The notes: generated by a model from the letters alone, not told the origin. Shown: positions 7,473-17,113, numbered from the stretch's first letter. The stretch: 64,000 nt of DNA from Clavibacter sp. VKM Ac-2872 (GCF_015351105.1 NZ_JADKRR010000004.1:228085-292084); one strand, 5' to 3'. Numbers and translations: made by a program.

Positions 7473-8995
7473 GGCCTGCGCAGCGACGCGCGGCGGCGCG
7501 CGATGGTGCGGCCCGCGATCGCGGCCAGGCCCGCGAGCCCGAGGGCCGCGAGCGCGAGGCCCGGCCACGGGTCGGCGGCGACGGAGGCGCCGCCGGTCGC
7601 GACCGCGGGACCCGCGTGGCGCGCGCCGGTCGCGGTCGCCGTGATGCCGGAGACGGCCGCGGCGCTCACGGTGATGGTCGCGGGATCCGAGACCGCCTGG
7701 CCCTGCGCGTCCACGAGGGTCAGCGTGTGCGTGCCGGGGTCGGTGCCCGCGGGGATCGTGACGGTGCCGGCCGCGGTGCCGTCGGCGGCCGCGGTGACGG
7801 ATCCGACGTCGGTCGGCGTGGAGTGCAGGACCACGCGGTACGTCGCGCCCGGGGTGAGGCCGGCGGCGCGGAACGCGACGGTGCCGCCCGCGGTGGGTGC
7901 GGATCCCGTCGGCAGCGCGATCTCGGAGAGCCCGGCCGTGATCCGGTACGTGCGCGTCGTGCGCCCGTCCGCCGCGGTCACGGTGACGGTGACGGTGCGG
8001 CCGTCGACCGCGACGGCCGACGTGGCGGTTCCGTCCGCGGTGGTGACCCGCACGTCGCCGGCCGTGAGGGCCGGGAGGCCGACGGGCACGACCGCACCGG
8101 CGGATCCGGCCGCGTCGCCGAGCGGCACGGTGACGCCGCCCACGGTGATGGATGCGGCAGCCGCGTCGTCCGAGACGAGGAACTCGGAGCGCAGGGCCTG
8201 GATCTCCTGGTCGTCGACCCCGAGCGTGGTGCGGATGTAGGAGTCGAGCCCCGCGTAGCGCGACGCGATGCCGGCCTCGAAGGTGCCCTGGAGGAGCGCG
8301 GGCTTCGCCCAGTCGACGCCGAGCTGCGTGTTCGAGAGCAGGTAGTCGTGCAGGATGTCCGCGCTGCCGACGCCGAGGATCCGGTCGAGCAGGTCGATGA
8401 CCGTGCCGGTGCGGTCCATGCCGTGCGAGCAGTGGATGAGGATCGTGCCGCCGCCCGTGTGCGACGCGATGGCCTGGAGGATGCTGCGGTAGGCGCTGAT
8501 CATCACGCCCGGGTGGGCGTCGTTGACGCGCCCCTTGTCGATGAGGTCCCGGTACATGACGGTGTCGTCCGGGTAGTCGCCGTCGGCGCCGAACATCGAG
8601 ATGGCGACGGTCTTCGCGCCCGGGATCGGCACGTCCGGCTTCGCCTGGATCTGGCCGGGCGTGCGCAGGTCGATCACGAGGTCGACGTGGTGCACGCTCG
8701 CGAGCGTGGCGGCGCCGGCGGAGGTGATCTTGTCGAGCGACTCCGTGCGGATCAGGCGGCTCGCGGCGACCGTGCGCCCGTCGAGGCCGGTGTACGCGCC
8801 GAGCTCCCGGCCGTTGACGAGGCCGGGCACGTCGGTGATGAGGTGGTCGCGCGCGGTCGGGGCCGGCTGGAGCGCGGGGTCGGCGGCGGCGTGCGCGGGC
8901 GCGCCGATGCCGACGGAGAGCGCCACCGCGGCGGCTGCCACGGTGAGGGCGCCGATGCGCGCGGGGGCGGCACGGCGGGCAGGGGGGATCGTCAC
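7469..8995 (-). CDS. Secreted, membrane-tethered tyrosine phosphatase-like protein
   Basis: The 508-residue protein has a signal peptide (cleavage near GAPAHA|AADP), a dual-specificity/tyrosine phosphatase domain (about residues 45-280) with the P-loop HCSHGMDRTG (Cys189, Arg195) and a general-acid candidate in FGADGDYPDD. Two Thr/Val/Gly-rich Ig-like beta domains follow (about 285-460), then a C-terminal helix and a basic RRR tail. That tail layout is a sorting signal, yet no LPxTG or LAxTG is present. AVATG precedes the helix. Substrate unknown; secreted relatives act on phosphopeptides or phosphoinositides. The GTG start has AGAAGGA upstream. Confidence 0.85.
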   Translation of the reverse strand: MTIPPARRAAPARIGALTVAAAAVALSVGIGAPAHAAADPALQPAPTARDHLITDVPGLVNGRELGAYTGLDGRTVAASRLIRTESLDKITSAGAATLASVHHVDLVIDLRTPGQIQAKPDVPIPGAKTVAISMFGADGDYPDDTVMYRDLIDKGRVNDAHPGVMISAYRSILQAIASHTGGGTILIHCSHGMDRTGTVIDLLDRILGVGSADILHDYLLSNTQLGVDWAKPALLQGTFEAGIASRYAGLDSYIRTTLGVDDQEIQALRSEFLVSDDAAAASITVGGVTVPLGDAAGSAGAVVPVGLPALTAGDVRVTTADGTATSAVAVDGRTVTVTVTAADGRTTRTYRITAGLSEIALPTGSAPTAGGTVAFRAAGLTPGATYRVVLHSTPTDVGSVTAAADGTAAGTVTIPAGTDPGTHTLTLVDAQGQAVSDPATITVSAAAVSGITATATGARHAGPAVATGGASVAADPWPGLALAALGLAGLAAIAGRTIARRRASLRRP

Positions 8996-9338
8996 GTTCG
9001 TCCTTCTGTGGTGGGGGTGCGCGCGGGGTCGCGCAGGCCGGCGCGGGCGCTCGGCGACAGGAGCATGGAGCACGGCGCGGGGCCGGGCATGAACGGGACG
9101 TTCTGCTTCGGTGAACATCCGCCGAGGGGAGGGCCCCGACGCGATCGGCGCTCGCCGTGCGATCCGTCGCTCCCGCCCGTGCGCACCGGCTCGCGCCGGG
9201 GTGACCCGGTACGCAGGCTCGGCTGGAGACTGCCTGCGGTTCCGCGTCTGCCCGCCTAGACTGGCCGGGATCACGCGGACGCGGATCCCCGCATCCGGCG
9301 CGGCGCTGCTCGCGTCCGGTCGACCGGAAGGCACGCGC
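8996..9338. promoter_or_regulatory. Divergent promoter region between the phosphatase and modA
   Basis: No gene is supported in this 343-base gap. TAGACT (9257-9262) is a good -10 for modA and would give a leader of about 69 bases. GTTC-N7-GAAC-like symmetry occurs near 9101-9115 but I cannot link it to a regulator. The GTG of the phosphatase is served by AGAAGGA just upstream. Confidence 0.4.
9257..9262 (+). promoter_or_regulatory. Putative -10 (TAGACT) of the mod operon
   Basis: TANNNT hexamer upstream of modA; a start seven bases on would leave about 69 untranslated bases. A molybdate-responsive operator is expected near it but I see no clear palindrome. Confidence 0.45.
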
Positions 9339-10130
9339 ATGATGCGGTCCCGCTCCCTCGCCTCGATGGTCGCGACGGGAGCGCTCCTCGCGGCCCTCGT
9401 CGGATGCTCGGCTCCCGCGGGGGAGGGGACGCCCGCGTCGCCCGGCTCGTCCCCCTCGGGCTCCATCACCGTGTTCGCCGCCGCGTCCCTGAAGGGCACG
9501 TTCACCGAGCTCGCGTCGGCGTTCGAGGAGCAGCACCCCGGGACGACGGTCGAGCTCAGCTTCGCCGGCTCCTCGGATCTCGTGACGCAGATCACCAACG
9601 GCGCCCCGGCGGACGTCTTCGCCTCCGCGGACGAGAAGAACATGGCCAAGCTCACCGACGCGGGCCTCATCGAGGGCACCCCGACCGACTTCGCGACCAA
9701 CACGCTCGAGATCGCCGTGCCCCCGGGCGACCCGGCCGGCGTCGCCTCCTTCGCGGACCTCGGGAAGGCGGGCGTGACGACCGTCGTCTGCGCCGCGCAG
9801 GTGCCCTGCGGCGCCGCGACCGCGACGCTCGAGAAGGCGACCGGGGTCGACATCCGGCCGGTGAGCGAGGAGTCCTCCGTCACCGACGTGCTCGGCAAGG
9901 TCACCTCCGGGGAGGCGGACGCGGGCCTCGTCTACGTGACCGACGTCACGGCCGCGGGCGACGCCGTCACGGGCATCCCGTTCCCGGAGTCCGCGGGGGC
10001 GGTGAACACCTACCCGATCGCGCCCGTGAAGGCCGCCCCGGACCCGGACCTCGCCGCGGCCTTCACCGCGTACGTCACGGGTGCCGCCGGCCGGCGGGTC
10101 CTCGCCGCCGCCGGGTTCGGCACCCCCTAG
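9339..10130 (+). CDS. modA: Molybdate ABC transporter substrate-binding lipoprotein ModA
   Basis: The 263-residue protein has a lipoprotein signal (lipobox ALVGC, Cys23) and a periplasmic-binding fold opening with ITVFAAASLKGTFTELA, the signature of ModA. SFAGSSDLVTQI and GAPADVFASADE supply the oxyanion-binding serines and loop. ModA captures molybdate or tungstate outside the membrane and delivers it to ModBC. GGAAGG lies seven bases before the first of two adjacent ATGs, which decides the start. The long N-terminal extension open in frame upstream has no protein-like features and precedes the predicted transcription start. modB and modC follow after the sensor gene. Confidence 0.96.
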   Translation: MMRSRSLASMVATGALLAALVGCSAPAGEGTPASPGSSPSGSITVFAAASLKGTFTELASAFEEQHPGTTVELSFAGSSDLVTQITNGAPADVFASADEKNMAKLTDAGLIEGTPTDFATNTLEIAVPPGDPAGVASFADLGKAGVTTVVCAAQVPCGAATATLEKATGVDIRPVSEESSVTDVLGKVTSGEADAGLVYVTDVTAAGDAVTGIPFPESAGAVNTYPIAPVKAAPDPDLAAAFTAYVTGAAGRRVLAAAGFGTP

Positions 10131-10160
10131 GACGGGCCTCCCCTTCCGCTGATCCGGACC

Positions 10161-10166
10161 TAGCAT
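10161..10166 (+). promoter_or_regulatory. Leaderless -10 (TAGCAT) for the TOBE regulator
   Basis: TANNNT hexamer with seven bases to the ATG at 10174. It offers a second, internal promoter within the mod cluster. Confidence 0.5.
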
Positions 10167-10173
10167 GGGTCGC

Positions 10174-10578
10174 ATGCCGCAGATCAGGATCAAGAACGCC
10201 GCCGACTACCTCGGCGTCAGCGATGACACCATCCGGCGGTGGATCGACAACGGCACCCTGGAGAGCTCCAAGGACGGATCCGGTCGCCTCGTCATCGACA
10301 GCCTCTCGCTCGCGCGCCACGCTCGGGAGAACGCGGTGCTGCCGGTCGACGCGAGCGAGGTCGGCCGGTCGGCCAGGAACCGCTTCGTGGGCATCGTGAC
10401 CGACATCACCTCGGACCGGGTCATGTCCCAGGTCGAGCTGCAGTGCGGCCCGCACCGGGTGGTCTCGCTCATGTCCACCGAGGCGGTCCGCGAGCTGGGG
10501 CTCGAGCCCGGGTCGCCCGCGATCGCGGTGGTCAAGGCCACCATGGTGATCGTCGAGACCCCGACCGGCAGGGCATGA
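10174..10578 (+). CDS. Molybdate-sensing HTH-TOBE protein
   Basis: The 134-residue protein combines an N-terminal MerR/excisionase-like helix-turn-helix ([20 protein letters not shown], residues 4-23) with a C-terminal Mop/TOBE domain ([15 protein letters not shown] to [13 protein letters not shown]) of the kind that binds molybdate. Proteins with this layout in Actinobacteria are thought to be molybdate-responsive regulators in place of ModE, or molybdate-storage proteins. It sits between modA and modB, 43 bases after modA. An ATG at 10165 is also in frame, but it falls inside the predicted -10 box, so 10174 is preferred. Confidence 0.85.
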   Translation: MPQIRIKNAADYLGVSDDTIRRWIDNGTLESSKDGSGRLVIDSLSLARHARENAVLPVDASEVGRSARNRFVGIVTDITSDRVMSQVELQCGPHRVVSLMSTEAVRELGLEPGSPAIAVVKATMVIVETPTGRA

Positions 10579-10603
10579 TCCCGCGCCATCGGAGGGGAGG
10601 CGG

Positions 10604-11409
10604 ATGAGGGCCTCGTCCGGTCTCCCGCGCTGGGTCGTCGCCGTGGCGATCGTCGGCGGCGCGTTCGTGCTCCTCCCCCTCGTCGGGATCCTCACCCGCG
10701 TGGACTGGGCCCGGTTCATCCCGCTCATCACCTCCGAGTCGTCGGTCGCCGCGCTGGCGCTCAGCCTGCGGACGGCCGGGACCGCCACCGCGCTGTGCGT
10801 CGTGATCGGCGTGCCGATGGCGCTGACGCTGGCCCGCACGTCCTTCCCCGGCCAGGGCCTCGTCCGGTCGCTGGTGCTCCTGCCGCTCGTGCTGCCGCCC
10901 GTGGTGGGGGGCATCGCGCTGCTCTACACGTTCGGCCGGCTCGGCCTGCTCGGGGGCACGCTGCAGGCGCTGGGGATCCAGATCTCCTTCTCCACCGCCG
11001 CCGTGGTCCTCGCGCAGACCTTCGTCGCGCTGCCGTTCCTGGTCCTCAGCCTCGAGGGGGCGCTGCGCTCCGCGGGCAGCCGCTACGAGAGCGTCGCCGC
11101 CACCCTCGGCGCGCGGCCGACGACGGTGCTGCGCCGGGTGACGCTGCCGCTGATCCTCCCCGGGCTCCTGTCCGGCGCGATCCTCGCCTTCGCCCGGGCG
11201 CTCGGGGAGTTCGGCGCCACCCTCACGTTCGCGGGGAGCCTCGAGGGCGTGACCCGGACGCTGCCGCTCGAGATCTACCTGCAGCGCGAGACCGACCCGG
11301 ATGCCGCGGTCGCGCTGTCGCTGGTCCTGGTCGTCGTGGCCGTGCTCGTCATCGGCCTGGCCCACGGCCGATCGGGCCGACCCGGCCCCGCGCGCCGGGC
11401 GACGGGATC

Positions 11410-11413
<4 letters not shown>
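10604..11413 (+). CDS. modB: Molybdate ABC transporter permease ModB
   Basis: The 269-residue inner-membrane protein has six predicted helices and the permease EAA loop ([31 protein letters not shown]), which docks on Mod[16 protein letters not shown] is typical of ModB. It forms the channel for molybdate. GGAGGGGAGG precedes the ATG. Its stop overlaps the modC start (ATGA), so translation of the two subunits is coupled. Confidence 0.95.
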
Positions 11414-12456
<1,043 letters not shown>

Positions 12457-12468
12457 CCGCCCGGCAGA

Positions 12469-12490
12469 CCTCCGCGACCGCGGTCGGAGG
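12469..12490 (+). terminator. Hairpin after modC
   Basis: CCTCCG and CGGAGG pair around a 10-base self-complementary loop, just after the modC stop. A modest but well-placed terminator. Confidence 0.45.
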
Positions 12491-12578
12491 GCTCGACCTC
12501 CCCGGGGATCCGCCGCGCTGACGAGGGGCCGCGACGCCACGATCGCCCATCGGGTGCGGCACCACCACCGGGCGCGCG

Positions 12579-13491
12579 TCACCACCAGAACGGCGGCTGG
12601 GTCACGTAGGGGCTCTCGAGGCGGGCGACCTCGTCGTCGGTCAGCTCCAGGTCGAGCGCGGCGACGGCGTCGGTGAGGTGGTGCGGCTTCGTCGCCCCGA
12701 TGACCGGCGCGGCGACCGTCGGGTTCCGCAGCACCCAGGCGAGCGCGACGCGGGCCATGGGCACGTCGCGCGCGGAGGCGACCTGCTCGACGGCGTCGAT
12801 GACCGGACCGTCGGCGTCGGTGTCGAAGGCGCGGGCGACCTCGTCGGTCTGCGATCGCGCGGTGGCGGCGCAGAGCGGGATCATCTCGCGCTCCTCCTCG
12901 CGCTTGAGGAGGTTGTACTGGTCCTGCATCGCGGCGAAGCCCGTCCACCCGTTGACCGCCGCGGCCCGCTGCAGCTTCGCGAACTGCCACGCGTGCATGG
13001 ACGAGGCGCCGAGGTAGCGGACCTTCCCCGCGCGGACGACGTCGTCGAGCGCCTGCATCGTCTCCTCGACGGGCGTCTCCGGATCGAAGCGGTGCAGGTA
13101 GTGGACGTCGATGTGGTCCGTGCCGAGCCGGCGCAGCGAGGCGTCGACCTGCTCGAGGATCGCGGCGCGGGACAGCCCGGATCCGCCGGGTCCGTCGTGG
13201 CATCCACCCGGACACCTTCGTCGCGAGCACGATGTCCTCGCGCCGGGAGAAGCGCCGGATGGCACGGCCCACGTACTCCTCGCTCGTGCCCTGCTGGTAC
13301 ACGTTGGCGGTGTCCCAGAACGTGATGCCGAGCTCGACCGCCTGGCGGAAGAAGGGCGCCGACGCCTCCTCGTCCATGGTCCAGGAGTGCATGCCCCGGG
13401 TGGGATCGCCGTACGTCATGCAGCCGAGGGCGAGGCGGCACCGGCATCGGTCGCCCGGCGGGCGGGATGTCGGGCTGGTGCCAGGAGCCAC
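12579..13491 (-). pseudogene. Aldo/keto reductase pseudogene (frameshift, internal deletion, lost N-terminus)
   Basis: Two minus-strand frames together make an aldo/keto reductase. The first carries LALGCMTYGDPTRG, FWDTANVYQQGTSEE and IVLATKV, the second carries DGPGGSGLSR, DHIDVHYLHRFDPETPVEE and the C-terminal half. The join near 13199-13200 looks like one extra C, because removing it turns the sequence after the Met into HDGPGGSG. In addition the segment between MIPLCA and ATARSQ (about 12860-12872) lacks some 20 residues that normally hold a GVIPWSPLARG-like motif. The usual LGRSGLKVS start is also absent. Three independent defects argue for decay, not sequencing error. Confidence 0.8.
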
Positions 13492-13580
13492 TCGGAGGAT
13501 GCGCGATGCGCGTGGCCGCCGTGCCGGGCCGGCCAGGAGCGCGGTGGGGGGCCATCCCGATCCCGGGGGATGATGCTGTC

Positions 13581-13790
13581 ATGACCACTGACGTCGACTA
13601 CGACCAGATCGTCCGCGACTCCATCGAGCAGCTGCGGAAGAAGTTCCCCGAGCGCTCCGAGGCCGAGCTCCGGACGGTGGTGGAGGAGGAGCTGGCGACG
13701 CTCCGGGACGCGACGGTGCAGGACTACCTCTCCGTGCTCACCGTCCGCGCCGCCCGCAAGCGGATGAAGGCGCAGGGCCGCGCCGACTGA
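13581..13790 (+). CDS. Small three-helix bundle protein
   Basis: The 69-residue product is all-helical by sequence, with SIEQLRKKFPERSEAELRTV, VEEELATLRD and DYLSVLTVRAARKRMKA as three helices. It resembles small actinobacterial three-helix bundle dimerisation proteins of unknown role. No membrane segment or catalytic motif. A GATGAT hexamer six bases before the ATG could be a weak leaderless -10. It stands alone between a pseudogene and a convergent glycosylase gene. Confidence 0.75.
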   Translation: MTTDVDYDQIVRDSIEQLRKKFPERSEAELRTVVEEELATLRDATVQDYLSVLTVRAARKRMKAQGRAD

Positions 13791-13842
13791 CGAGCAGCGT
13801 GCGCTGCGTCGGCGATGTCCGCGGTGCCCGGGAGCCGATCGC

Positions 13843-14682
13843 CTACTCCTCGAGCGCCCGCAGCGCGCGCAGGTGCACCGCTGCCCACGAACGGAACGGC
13901 TTCCACGCCTCGGTGATCTCGTCGATCGAGCGGTCGGTGCCGTAGCGCTTCGCGATCTCGTCGCTCAGCTTGCCCTCGTGGCGCGGGAGCACGTCGGGGA
14001 AGTTCGCGCCGCGGATCACGACGAGCTCGGCGGAGAACGGCCCCATCCCGAGGATGCTCTGGACCTGGACGAGCGCATCGGACGGCTGTGACGAGCGCAG
14101 ATGCGCCCCGGAGAGCCGGCCGTCGAGAGCGGCCTCGGCGATCGCGTGCAGGTACTCCGCCTTGCGGTCGGGCAGATCGAGCGCCGCCGCACGCAGGATG
14201 GCCGGGGACGGGAACGCGCCGTCGTCGCCGAGCCGCTCCGTGAGCCGCGTCCGGAGCGCGGCCGCCTGCCGTATCTGCAGGCGGCGCGACAGGACCGTCC
14301 ACACGGCCGCCTCGTAGGGGGAGAAGAAGCCGCATGGCCGGAACCCGCTGAGCCGTGCCTGCGCATCCGCGATGACGTCGTCGCGCACCGCGACGTCGGG
14401 CCAGCCGCGCCCGTCGATGTCCACCGACAGCAGGCGGCGCACCTGCTCGGTGGCGGCGTCCAGGTCGCCCGGGCCCTCGACCACGATGCGCACGGATGGA
14501 CCGTCCTGGGTGACAGCGGCATCCACGCGCTGCCAGTCGGCATCGCAGAGGAAGGCGGCGTGGAGGCCAGCGGCCTGTGGCTGGGACGCGAGTCGGTTGG
14601 GGGTGAAGCCCTCCCAGAAGCGCGTGGTGGTCGCGAGCGACCAGGGCCCGAGGACCTCGTGGACGGTCTCGAGTCGTGTCAT
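13843..14682 (-). CDS. AlkA-type DNA-3-methyladenine glycosylase
   Basis: The 279-residue protein has the HhH-GPD fold: FSPYEAAVWTVLSRRL is the usual fold entry, and ILGMGPFSAELVVIRG is the helix-hairpin-helix. Such enzymes remove alkylated purines in base-excision repair. Aligning without gaps to AlkA from the hairpin, the catalytic Asp position is occupied by Glu236 (in LPRHEGK), so activity may be altered, although Glu is tolerated in some relatives. KPFRSWAAVH near the end matches the conserved KPWRSYA motif. The gene follows a 57-codon gene by three bases and is probably co-translated with it. Confidence 0.82.
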   Translation of the reverse strand: MTRLETVHEVLGPWSLATTTRFWEGFTPNRLASQPQAAGLHAAFLCDADWQRVDAAVTQDGPSVRIVVEGPGDLDAATEQVRRLLSVDIDGRGWPDVAVRDDVIADAQARLSGFRPCGFFSPYEAAVWTVLSRRLQIRQAAALRTRLTERLGDDGAFPSPAILRAAALDLPDRKAEYLHAIAEAALDGRLSGAHLRSSQPSDALVQVQSILGMGPFSAELVVIRGANFPDVLPRHEGKLSDEIAKRYGTDRSIDEITEAWKPFRSWAAVHLRALRALEE

Positions 14683-14685
14683 GGA

Positions 14686-14859
14686 TCAGTCCTCGTCGTT
14701 CAGGGCGGCGGCGTCGCCGTCGGGGTCGGAGTCGGTGAGCGGGCTGCCAGCGCGACCGACGATGGTGCTGTCGAGCACGACGACGGGTCGGGGGAGCGCG
14801 ACGAGCGCCCCCGCGCGCGAGGAGGATGCGCGGGGCGCGGTCGGCGGCGACGCGATCAT
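14686..14859 (-). CDS. Small hypothetical protein coupled to the glycosylase
   Basis: A 57-residue product starting MIASPPTAPR and ending in an acidic AALNDED tail. I do not recognise it. GGAGG lies seven bases before the ATG, and the TGA is three bases before the glycosylase ATG, with GAGGAC across the stop acting as the next ribosome site. The gene arrangement supports real translation, perhaps as a leader cistron. Confidence 0.5.
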   Translation of the reverse strand: MIASPPTAPRASSSRAGALVALPRPVVVLDSTIVGRAGSPLTDSDPDGDAAALNDED

Positions 14860-15200
14860 GGGACGACCTCCGGGCTTCGAGTGCGCATCTCCGGAGGTCT
14901 TCAGCCACGGATCGACCGCATCGAGAAGCGGATCGACCACACCGATGGGAGTCGGTCAGGAGACCACCGTAGCCCACGCTCCCCGTCATCGACGGTCTGC
15001 GCCGTGCGTCGCGGCCGGGCGGTGACGACGGGGAGGCCCCCAGGGAGGAGACCGATACGATCCCGTCGTTCACCTTCGTGAAGCGGTCGCCCTGCGTGGG
15101 TGATCCGGGGCCGGAAACCCTCGCATCCAGCCCCGTCGTCCGCGCGGCGACCCACGTCGCGAGCGGTGGCTGGCGTGCGTTCCCAGCACAGAGAGCAGCC
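14860..15200. promoter_or_regulatory. Divergent intergenic region between the glycosylase operon and the SDR gene
   Basis: No gene is supported. TACGAT (15055-15060) is a possible -10 for the SDR and is followed by the inverted repeat TTCAC-CTTC-GTGAA (15069-15082), a plausible operator overlapping the transcription start. The leader would be about 130 bases. Confidence 0.35.
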
Positions 15201-15986
15201 ATGAGCGTCCACACCCCACACCCGTCCCCCCTCTCCCCCTTGGCCGACGAGGTCGTGATCATCACCGGGGGCTCGAGGGGCCTCGGCGCGTCGATCAGCT
15301 CCCGCTGCGTGGCAGCAGGTGCCCATGTCGTCCTCGTCGGCCGCGACGCCCGGACGCTGCGCGAGCACGCCGCGACGCTCGGCGAGGCCGCCAGCTGGGT
15401 CCAGGCGGACCTGCACGACCCGGCGGCTCCGACCGAGATCCTCGCCCGGACCCTCGAACGCCATGGACGGATCGACGGCCTGGTCAACAACGCCGGGACC
15501 GCGCACTTCTCGCCGATCGAGCTCCTCAGCGCCAGCGACATCGACCTGACGATGTCACTCGACGTCCGTGCACCACTCCTGCTGGCCGGCGCGGCCGCGA
15601 AGGCGATGCGCGACGGCGGGAGCATCGTGAACATCTCGTCCACGTTGGCCGCTGTCGGCAGCCCGCGTTCGGCGCTCTACGCGGCGGCGAAGGGAGCGCT
15701 CGACGCGGCCACTCGAGCCCTGGCCGCGGAGCTCGGGCCCCGCGGCATCCGGGTGAACGGCGTCCGGCCCGGTCTGACCCGCACCGAGGCGACCGAGCAC
15801 GAGCACGCGGACGGCGTGTTGTTCGCGACGTACGAAGGGACGGTTCCCCTGGGTCGCCTCGGGATCGGCGAGGAGATCGGCGACGCGGTCGTGTTCCTGC
15901 TGAGCTCGGCCGCGGCGTTCGTCACCGGGCAGACGCTGGCCGTCGATGGAGGGCACACCACCTCCAACCTGGCGGTCCGTCCCTAG
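15201..15986 (+). CDS. Short-chain dehydrogenase/reductase
   Basis: The 261-residue protein is a classical SDR: cofactor motif ITGGSRGLG near residue 22, NNAG, a catalytic Ser in VNISSTLA, and YAAAK for the YxxxK pair. It ends with the usual TGQTLAVDGG. Substrate unknown. An in-frame extension to 15078 exists, but the ATG at 15201 begins just before the Rossmann fold and is preceded by AGAGAG. It converges with a TetR gene 43 bases on. Confidence 0.92.
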   Translation: MSVHTPHPSPLSPLADEVVIITGGSRGLGASISSRCVAAGAHVVLVGRDARTLREHAATLGEAASWVQADLHDPAAPTEILARTLERHGRIDGLVNNAGTAHFSPIELLSASDIDLTMSLDVRAPLLLAGAAAKAMRDGGSIVNISSTLAAVGSPRSALYAAAKGALDAATRALAAELGPRGIRVNGVRPGLTRTEATEHEHADGVLFATYEGTVPLGRLGIGEEIGDAVVFLLSSAAAFVTGQTLAVDGGHTTSNLAVRP

Positions 15987-16029
15987 TCCCGACGGCGATC
16001 CGCTCGACGACGCGGAGGCGCGGCACGAC

Positions 16030-16632
16030 CTAGTCCCCGCGAGCAGCGCCTCGCGTGAGCAGGGTCGATGCCGCTCGGCCGAGGTCGAGCAGCACCGTCC
16101 GGTCGGCGCCGGCGGTGCCGAGGACCTCCATGCCGCGGGTGACGGCGACGAAGTACGTCGCGGCGGCACGGGCGTCGAGCGCCGCGTCCACCTCCCCGGC
16201 CTCCTGCGCCTGCACGATGCATCCGGCGTACTCGTCCTCGAGGCGGCGGTAGGCGCGACGGGCGGCTGCGGCGACGTCCGGGTCGCGGTCGGCCAGCTCG
16301 ACGGTGGCCTTGGTGAACAGCGAGTCCAGCGGGCCTGCCGAGGTGAACGTGATGGCGAGCGCGTCCAGGTGCGCTCGGATCCTCCCCAGCGGAGAGGGGG
16401 TCCCGGACGCGAGCTCGACGGTCAGTCGCTCGACCTGCGTGGAGGTGCTCCGCTCGAGCGCGCGCAGGAAGAGCTGCCGCTTGCCGCCGAAGGTGTTGTA
16501 GATGCTCTGCTTGCCGAGCCCGGTGGCGCGGCTGAGCTCCTCCATCGTGGTGCCCCCGTAGCCGGCAGCCGCGAAGGCACCGGCGGCCGCGTCGACGACG
16601 GCGTCCTCGTCGAACTTCCGCGGTCGGGGCAT
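16030..16632 (-). CDS. TetR family transcriptional regulator
   Basis: The 200-residue protein has an N-terminal TetR helix-turn-helix (AAAGAFAAAGYGGTTMEELS, then GLGKQSIYNTFGGKRQLF, residues 14-52) and a helical ligand-binding domain of the TetR_C type. It lies 49 bases downstream of the ABM gene on the same strand and may be read through from it. It also has its own leaderless promoter (TAGGAT six bases before the ATG). The perfect palindrome upstream of the ABM gene is the best candidate for its operator. Confidence 0.93.
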   Translation of the reverse strand: MPRPRKFDEDAVVDAAAGAFAAAGYGGTTMEELSRATGLGKQSIYNTFGGKRQLFLRALERSTSTQVERLTVELASGTPSPLGRIRAHLDALAITFTSAGPLDSLFTKATVELADRDPDVAAAARRAYRRLEDEYAGCIVQAQEAGEVDAALDARAAATYFVAVTRGMEVLGTAGADRTVLLDLGRAASTLLTRGAARGD

Positions 16633-16638
16633 GGCGTG

Positions 16639-16644
16639 ATCCTA
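16639..16644 (-). promoter_or_regulatory. Leaderless -10 (TAGGAT) for the TetR gene
   Basis: Minus-strand TANNNT hexamer exactly six bases before the ATG at 16632. Confidence 0.55.
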
Positions 16645-16681
16645 TGCGGGGCCGGGGCCGGGGCCGCTGGTCGGGATGCCC

Positions 16682-17032
16682 TCAGCTCGCGGCGGGGAGG
16701 GCGTCGGCGGTCTGGGCGGCCACGTCGTAGTACTCGGCCTGGTAGTCGAGGATCCGGATGCCGCCGAGGACGGCGGTGACGGCCTCGAGGAAGCGCTCAT
16801 CCGCCATGTGGGCGTCGATGGCCGCCTGGTCGCGCCACCCCTCGGTGAGGTGGATCGTGTTCGGGTCGGTGAGGTCCTCGGCGAAGACGTAGTACGTGCA
16901 GCCGTCCTGCCGGGCGGTGGTGGTCAGGTGGGGGATGACGGCGTCGCGGAACGCCTGTCGGTCGTCGGGGTGGATCGTGTAGCAGGCGCTGATGACCTTG
17001 CCGGTGGGGGTGTGCCTGGTGTGGGGGATCAT
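16682..17032 (-). CDS. Antibiotic biosynthesis monooxygenase (ABM) domain protein
   Basis: The 116-residue protein matches the small ABM fold: FRDAVIPHLTTTARQDGCTYY, then LTEGWRDQAAIDAHMADERF, which is the LxExWxs-xAl-xHxxs-xhf pattern. Family members are quinol or heme-type monooxygenases or simple detoxification proteins. GAGGAGAGGG precedes the ATG at 17032; an earlier ATG at 17075 is possible. It is the first gene of a unit with the TetR gene and lies just below a perfect operator-like palindrome. Confidence 0.85.
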   Translation of the reverse strand: MIPHTRHTPTGKVISACYTIHPDDRQAFRDAVIPHLTTTARQDGCTYYVFAEDLTDPNTIHLTEGWRDQAAIDAHMADERFLEAVTAVLGGIRILDYQAEYYDVAAQTADALPAAS

Positions 17033-17089
17033 CGTGCCCTCTCCTCTGCGACCACGGGGCGTCCGCGTCGGCATGGCCACCCTACCTCC

Positions 17090-17113
17090 GTTATTGACCA
17101 AGTCGTCAATAAC
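17090..17113. promoter_or_regulatory. Perfect palindrome GTTATTGAC-N6-GTCAATAAC, likely TetR operator
   Basis: Nine-base arms are perfectly complementary around a six-base spacer. The AT-rich sequence stands out against the GC background. It overlaps a minus-strand TTGACG that could be a -35, with TAGGGT as a candidate -10. Its position suggests TetR (16030) represses the ABM-TetR unit. Confidence 0.75.
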
